A DNA stretch of 11,836 bases. Source: Vavraia culicis subsp. floridensis (Eukaryota; Microsporidia; Pleistophoridae). The translations under genes were made by a program, and so were the position numbers. The stretch is taken from assembly GCF_000192795.1 (NCBI RefSeq), contig NW_007360666.1, positions 14,232 through 26,067 on the forward strand, read 5' to 3'. Position 1 is the first letter of the stretch, and each line of letters starts with the position of its first letter. The notes under the pieces were generated by a model that did not search any database, was not told the origin of the DNA, and worked only from the letters and a program-made list of their open reading frames with translations. Of this stretch, positions 7,424 to 11,836 are shown piece by piece.

Positions 7424-8101
7424 GTAGTTTAGGTGTATAATACGGTCTAAAAATGTGAGGTAGGCAGTGAAAGTATGGAATAGCTGAAATATTTGGCATA
7501 ATGGTGCCAGTTAATTAAAAATTAAGCTGACAAGAATATGATGTGGTAACACGGTATGATACATAGCTGTAGAACAACAATTAACGGTTTGGTAATACAT
7601 CACTTCATGCAATGTCTCTGTACTATGATCACAGCGTAATTAAATCGTTGAACAGAACAAAGTTAATGTTAAACAAAGCGTACGATCAAAATTCTAAAAA
7701 GGATCAATGTTGAAAGAAAACAGAGAAAAACAATTATAACTGTAATATTACGCGCTTCTTATGTCGCAGTTAAACAACAGAAGGTTCTTTTTAACAACAA
7801 CACCGTTGTTCAATACGCACCTATACACTAACAATAATTTAATTTGTAAATAAAGCATTGCTATGCTTCATTCCCATTTTACACACATACTCGTTAAAAT
7901 AGTGTTTTGCCGTGTAGAATGCATCTCACTCTGAAAAGCACGTTTATTGAAATGGTGTTTCTGCCGTATCGGTGACTAACGAACGTATAATCACGTAAAA
8001 ATAATGATCTAAAAACGTACGTCTACCATAAAAGGAAGAGGTTTTTGCAGGTACAAAGTTAAAAAAGTATATTTAGGATTCGATCCAGTAACATCTTTTA
8101 A

Positions 8102-8341
8102 AACGATAAAAATACGTATCTGCAGGTTTTGTACGGTCCAACCGTGTGTTGTAATTGGATATTCATGTCTATACCCCGTCACGTAGGCCATAGATCGTTA
8201 ATCGATGGTGGATGCGGGCTGCTCAAAGAACTAAGAGCACTTATACCAGCATTCGCACGAGAGTGCACAGCAATTCAAAGTTATTTGATGTTTCTGCACT
8301 TCATCATTCTAAGTCCAAACAACTGTAGAGTAACGTATTGA
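8102..8341 (+). other. 79-residue open frame, possible gene remnant
   Basis: The frame is open after a TAA at 8099-8101 and ends with TGA at 8339-8341. The first ATG lies about 60 bases in, so an ATG-started product would be under 60 residues. The middle, around GGCGLLKELRALIPAF, reads like a helical protein segment with three or more Cys. No family is recognised, no CCC element precedes it, and a hairpin begins 26 bases after the stop. It is possibly decayed coding sequence. Confidence 0.18.
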
Positions 8342-8366
8342 ACGAAAAAATTGTGTGTTTTACCTT

Positions 8367-8390
8367 TCATCTGGAATATTAACCAGATGA
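8367..8390. repeat. Perfect 8-bp inverted repeat with 8-nt loop
   Basis: TCATCTGG (8367-8374) pairs exactly with CCAGATGA (8383-8390) around AATATTAA. A further ACCT/AGGT pairing (8362-8365 with 8396-8399) is possible across a small asymmetric internal loop. It lies just downstream of the open frame ending at 8341. Confidence 0.6.
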
Positions 8391-9038
8391 TTTATAGGTT
8401 GTGTAAAAATATTTGAAGAATGCTATAAAGTTTAGAGAAGAGCAGAACAACTATTGTATGTGTACCATAACTATTTAAACACTAATTACAAGATGCATCA
8501 TTGGAATAAATTCTTCGTAGTTCGGATCTATGTCATTGTGCTCCTTATAAATTTTGTGTTACCTTGGTATGATTTAACTGTAAAAAAAGCTGTAACATAT
8601 TTAAGATCCGTTGATGATATAATATTACAATAATTTTATCTTTGGCTTACTGACAGACCGAGGTATCAAATAATAACCACAGAACATTTATCAATCTGGT
8701 TAGTATTCCGTTTAGAATAATGCTATGTTATGATAAAAGTGCTCTTCACCATGAATAGGAGATGACGAATGCATCAAACGTGTACACAATGTTAATGAGC
8801 TGAGTAATGTTGTTCAATGTACCTCTTAAAATCAAAAGCGATATTATCAACACAACTGCAGTTTTTGTAGGTATTCACTGTCAACAAATAGAAAATAAAG
8901 CGTGATGTGGCGTGAGCGATAAATTTATTTGTTTCTCTAAATGACCATGTTCCATATTTTTTGCACTATGGGGTGAAATACTCGCACTAGATCACCAAGA
9001 TGTTCATATACTAAGTAATGACACGTAGTTTGAATGTT

Positions 9039-9114
9039 TTTATGGTGTAACACCTCATTTTATCGCTTCTTCGCCTAGGTCCTCATTGTAGTTGATCATC
9101 TTTATGGTGTAACA
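9039..9114. repeat. Pair of 14-bp direct repeats
   Basis: TTTATGGTGTAACA occurs at 9039-9052 and again at 9101-9114, a 62-base offset. The sequence between the copies shows no similar duplication. It may be the trace of a local duplication or slippage event, or two copies of a binding site upstream of the cullin gene. Confidence 0.65.
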
Positions 9115-9287
9115 TTTCTGCTATTCATCCAACGTCAATGTTCCTATAATGAGCCTTTCATCCTATATCTAATTTTCTTCGGCATTTCGTATCTCTTTGA
9201 ATCTTTCTTGGTACCAATCGCCGTCTTACTACCACATTACGTAGCTAAGTGCATTTTGTCTCTCGTTTATACCGTTTCCAAAGTATA

Positions 9288-9359
9288 ATTTACATTCTAT
9301 GCTCTTATTTACATTCTATGCTCTTATTTACGTTATGCTCTTATTCACGTTATGTTCTT
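9288..9359. repeat. Four-unit tandem repeat upstream of cullin gene
   Basis: Two identical 19-bp units ATTTACATTCTATGCTCTT (9288-9306 and 9307-9325) are followed by two 17-bp variants, ATTTACGTTATGCTCTT (9326-9342) and ATTCACGTTATGTTCTT (9343-9359), then a partial ATTCAT. The array ends 70 bases before the cullin start, so it may lie in its promoter. The identical first pair suggests a recent duplication. Confidence 0.88.
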
Positions 9360-9423
9360 ATTCATATCCCTTCCATAGCACAATACACCCATTCTCACGA
9401 TTAACACCATTTTATATTTTATA

Positions 9424-9426
9424 CCC
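9424..9426 (+). promoter_or_regulatory. CCC-like start-proximal element of the cullin gene
   Basis: TACCCTAG directly precedes the ATG at 9430, placing CCC 4-6 bases upstream. The position matches that of SEC63 and supports this ATG as the true start. Confidence 0.6.
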
Positions 9427-9429
9427 TAG

Positions 9430-11646
9430 ATGGATCACGACCAACGGGCAATTTTACGTAAGACCATCCAAGCAGCACTGGCACGCAAACTAAAATCGCA
9501 CGAATACATCCAATCGTACAATGCAGTGTACAAATATTGCACACAACGTACGAATACGTTCGAGATACTGGGCGAAAAAATGTATTTGATCCTGTACGCA
9601 GAAATAGACACATATACGAAAGGTCTGACATTCACGTCGATGAAAGAGTTTATAAACGAGGCAATACGCTATGAAAGTGCTGTTGAGAGCGTATGTGGAG
9701 TATTCAAGTATCTTACTCGTTTTTACATACGCTGTAACTTGGATCTTAGAATGAGCAATGTTTTGCCGCTCAGGAAGATGATGTACAGCTTGTTTTACAT
9801 CAATTTTGCACATAACGTGGAAGATGTGCTCATGCACTCGCTTGACAGTACTGTCATAAAATTTTATTATAAACTGTTGTTGTACTCGGATGCGCTGAGG
9901 AGGTTTGAGGAAGTAAAAAAAATATACGCGGACAGCATCGTGTTTGATGGCGATGCAGAATGCAGAGTCGCAAAATTAGAGAAGTATTTGAATGAAATAC
10001 GCAATGTGTTCTGTGGAAAAAGCGTTGAAGATGTGATTGGAAAGGTGCGGGATAGGATAGGAGACGTAAACGATATTTTGGAGTATCTATGCTTACAAAT
10101 TCGCTGTTGTGCAAGGATCAATTGTGATGTCATTGATGCTTTGAGAATACATGAGCAGCTGTTTATGATGGCTATAACAAGTGTTTTAAACCATGGTCTG
10201 ATCGAGGGGACAAACAGGGATAGAAAAGATGATACTAGCCTTAATAACAAAGAACAGGATGTGAAGACATCTAGCAGTGCCGAGAAAGTGAATGGTGGAG
10301 GAGATTATTTAGAGCCGGAAGTGGATACATGCGAGAGTGATGCACAGGTACAATCAGATACGAGTAACGAGATAACACAGAATGATGGGAAAGCATCACG
10401 AATTGTTCTAGGAAAAAGGTTAATTGATGATGATTTGTCATGGAGAAAACGCTTCTTGGACGACAAGGCACAACATTTAAAGGAATACTTCATCCTGGTT
10501 GATAGATTCATTTATTGTTCCGAACTAAACGAAATGTACTTTAGAAGTGAAGAATACCAGAAAATACTTAAGAATGCGTTTTTAAAAAGAGTCAAGGATA
10601 AAAGCAAGGTACATAATGCTATTGTACTGTTAATCGACTGGCGTGTCAAACAGAAAATAGTACAATGGACTGATGAGCACGAATGTATAAAAATTATCAA
10701 GAAAGAGTTTGAAGTAAAAAAATGGGACACGTTGATAGACTTATTAGAGATATTTGGTGATGATTTGCATGAACTGATACATGTTGATGTCTTGCGAAGG
10801 GTGTTACTTGATGAAAATACTCTGGAACGTGAGCGAGCACTTGTCACACGTATGGAGGAGCGGATAAAGTATTTTGGGAAAACGAGACTGGCTCTTACAG
10901 ATTTTCTGTTGAATATACATAGCGTAGGAGGAATTTTGAATCTAACGGGGTGCAATATGAGCTCTGGCGCGCATGGTAACGGATGGATGGGCCAAGGAAA
11001 TGGGATTGATTTGAACTCGCCAAACACGCTTACCATTCCTGGAATTAATGTCCGATGTTTTACTAAGTACTTTTGGCCTATCAAGGCCACACGTTCAGGT
11101 TTGAACAATAGGTTAGAGGAAGTAATGGAAAAAGTTTTTCATTACTGCAGAGATAAGGGGTATAGGGTAGAATTTAACCATTACTACTCGGAGGTAAAAC
11201 TGAAAATAAATGAACACATTGTTACATGCGATGCAGCACTAGCTTCGCTAATACTAGACGTTTATGATCATAAACAAATCCATTTAGACGAAAATAAAGC
11301 GGGCATTGACCGTCTGGTTAACGAAGGTATTATCAATCGGCGTGACGCGGATAATGGTAATATATTAGGGGAGCTAGAGCTAAATGATAACCTGGTCAGC
11401 GATATGAATCTTTTTAATCCTGAACTTAAGGTCCCTGTCAGTTCTGGATGTATCGGACATTGCCTGGCCAATGTCAACATTGAAGTTATGAAGTGCAAAA
11501 TAATAAAAATTATGAAGCGGACCAAAAAGATGGATCTTGTGGATCTACAAAATCAGATGAAAGATAATATAGACGAAGTTCTCTCATGGCTTATAAAATA
11601 TAACTATGTAAAACAGGTCAATGATACTCTTGAATATGTTCCGTGA
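9430..11646 (+). CDS. Cullin-family ubiquitin ligase scaffold
   Basis: Cullins hold a substrate-adaptor module at the N-terminus and a RING protein (Rbx1) at the C-terminus. This 738-residue protein has the N-terminal helical repeats with the signature-like VFKYLTRFYI at 91-100, matching the YLNRHYV region of cullins. A second conserved block starts at INVRCFTKYFWP (539-550), the counterpart of the VNVLTTGYWP region that opens the cullin-homology domain. A winged-helix end follows, with IIKIMK (691-696) at the place of the IVRIMK neddylation motif, so Lys696 is the predicted NEDD8/Rub1 acceptor. That lysine argues for a true cullin rather than APC2. Two low-complexity insertions stand out: a polar acidic one at about 258-330 and a Gly/Asn-rich one at about 500-537. 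Which cullin class it belongs to (CUL1, 3 or 4 type) cannot be read from sequence alone. The CCC element and conserved N-terminus support the start. Confidence 0.92.
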   Translation: MDHDQRAILRKTIQAALARKLKSHEYIQSYNAVYKYCTQRTNTFEILGEKMYLILYAEIDTYTKGLTFTSMKEFINEAIRYESAVESVCGVFKYLTRFYIRCNLDLRMSNVLPLRKMMYSLFYINFAHNVEDVLMHSLDSTVIKFYYKLLLYSDALRRFEEVKKIYADSIVFDGDAECRVAKLEKYLNEIRNVFCGKSVEDVIGKVRDRIGDVNDILEYLCLQIRCCARINCDVIDALRIHEQLFMMAITSVLNHGLIEGTNRDRKDDTSLNNKEQDVKTSSSAEKVNGGGDYLEPEVDTCESDAQVQSDTSNEITQNDGKASRIVLGKRLIDDDLSWRKRFLDDKAQHLKEYFILVDRFIYCSELNEMYFRSEEYQKILKNAFLKRVKDKSKVHNAIVLLIDWRVKQKIVQWTDEHECIKIIKKEFEVKKWDTLIDLLEIFGDDLHELIHVDVLRRVLLDENTLERERALVTRMEERIKYFGKTRLALTDFLLNIHSVGGILNLTGCNMSSGAHGNGWMGQGNGIDLNSPNTLTIPGINVRCFTKYFWPIKATRSGLNNRLEEVMEKVFHYCRDKGYRVEFNHYYSEVKLKINEHIVTCDAALASLILDVYDHKQIHLDENKAGIDRLVNEGIINRRDADNGNILGELELNDNLVSDMNLFNPELKVPVSSGCIGHCLANVNIEVMKCKIIKIMKRTKKMDLVDLQNQMKDNIDEVLSWLIKYNYVKQVNDTLEYVP

Positions 11647-11836
11647 TACCTTTGGTTTGTAAATAAATCGAACGATGTTAGTTGTGGTATTGCTACTCAC
11701 TTTACGATAATATATGGAATATTTATGGGTAATTCGTTTAGATTGTTCAATGTTCGTTTTACTTTACACTTTGTTGTCAGTATACTATTGTTTTAAGGTT
11801 AGTGCAAATTATATATAGGTGTAGGATTTTAGTTAA
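11647..11836. other. Right-edge AT-rich flank
   Basis: This is the 3' flank of the cullin gene. Apart from the AATAAA hexamer I see no gene, RNA or repeat before the window ends. Confidence 0.5.
11662..11667 (+). terminator. Possible poly(A) signal of the cullin gene
   Basis: AATAAA lies 15 bases after the TGA stop (11644-11646), within TTTGTAAATAAA. Short 3' UTRs are common in microsporidia, so the position is plausible. The hexamer is also common by chance in AT-rich DNA. Confidence 0.35.

Larger units (their letters stand above)
7212..9429. other. 2.2-kb gap between divergent SEC63 and cullin genes
   Basis: This is the longest non-coding stretch. It holds two perfect hairpins (7399-7423 and 8367-8390), an 80-codon open frame (8102-8341), a 14-bp direct-repeat pair (9039-9114) and a tandem repeat (9288-9359). 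A 52-codon ATG-less plus-strand frame (7673-7831) overlaps a 30-codon ATG frame (7761-7853). The latter ends at TTTGTAAATAAA, a 12-mer that recurs just after the cullin stop codon. On the minus strand about 9020-9285 reads as nearly open with four or five stops. I saw no tRNA, rRNA or recognisable mobile element. Confidence 0.5.

Noticed and set aside
8070..8092. T-loop-like GGATTCGATCC
   Set aside because: The stem-closing pair is a mismatch and no cloverleaf could be drawn around it.
9854..10250. Minus-strand open frames within the cullin gene (also 10512-11108)
   Set aside because: They are shadows: the plus-strand frame encodes recognisable cullin blocks over its full length.
9430..11646. 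APC2 as an alternative identity
   Set aside because: APC2 lacks the neddylation motif, whereas IIKIMK is present at the right place in the winged-helix end.

Overview
The window looks like nuclear DNA from a microsporidian, an obligate intracellular fungal relative. Four intron-less genes are shorter or more divergent than their yeast or animal counterparts. A C-rich CCC/CCCC element sits just 5' of every start codon, and the ribosomal-protein gene also has an AAATTT-type block next to its CCC. That combination is the known microsporidian start-proximal signal. The gaps between genes (about 1.3 to 2.2 kb) are long for a microsporidian and suit a less compacted genome such as a Trachipleistophora/Vavraia-like lineage; the genus is a guess.

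Layout from left to right: (1) 263-1978, minus: FHA-domain protein with a long charged Lys/Glu-rich tail, resembling Ki-67-type FHA proteins. (2) 1979-3397: gap with two sizeable open frames on the plus strand that may be a doubtful or dead gene. (3) 3398-4258, minus: 60S ribosomal protein uL18/RPL5. (4) 4259-5540: gap with a 122-codon open frame. (5) 5541-7211, minus: SEC63, the J-domain membrane subunit of the ER protein-translocation complex. Its HPD motif reads DPD. (6) 7212-9429: the longest gap, with two hairpins, a pair of 14-bp direct repeats, an 80-codon open frame and a four-unit tandem repeat just before the next gene. (7) 9430-11646, plus: a cullin that keeps the C-terminal neddylation lysine and carries two low-complexity insertions. 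(8) 11647-11836: AT-rich 3' flank.

The four genes do not form a pathway. They are housekeeping functions: 5S RNP and large ribosomal subunit (RPL5), secretory import (SEC63), cullin-RING ubiquitin ligase scaffold, and a probable chromatin or nuclear FHA protein. The first three point left and the cullin points right, each as a separate transcription unit. I saw no mobile element, tRNA, rRNA or CRISPR array that I could support. The points most worth a second look are the altered J-domain motif in SEC63, the altered phosphate-binding position in the FHA domain, the retained neddylation site in the cullin, and the possible gene remnants in the gaps.
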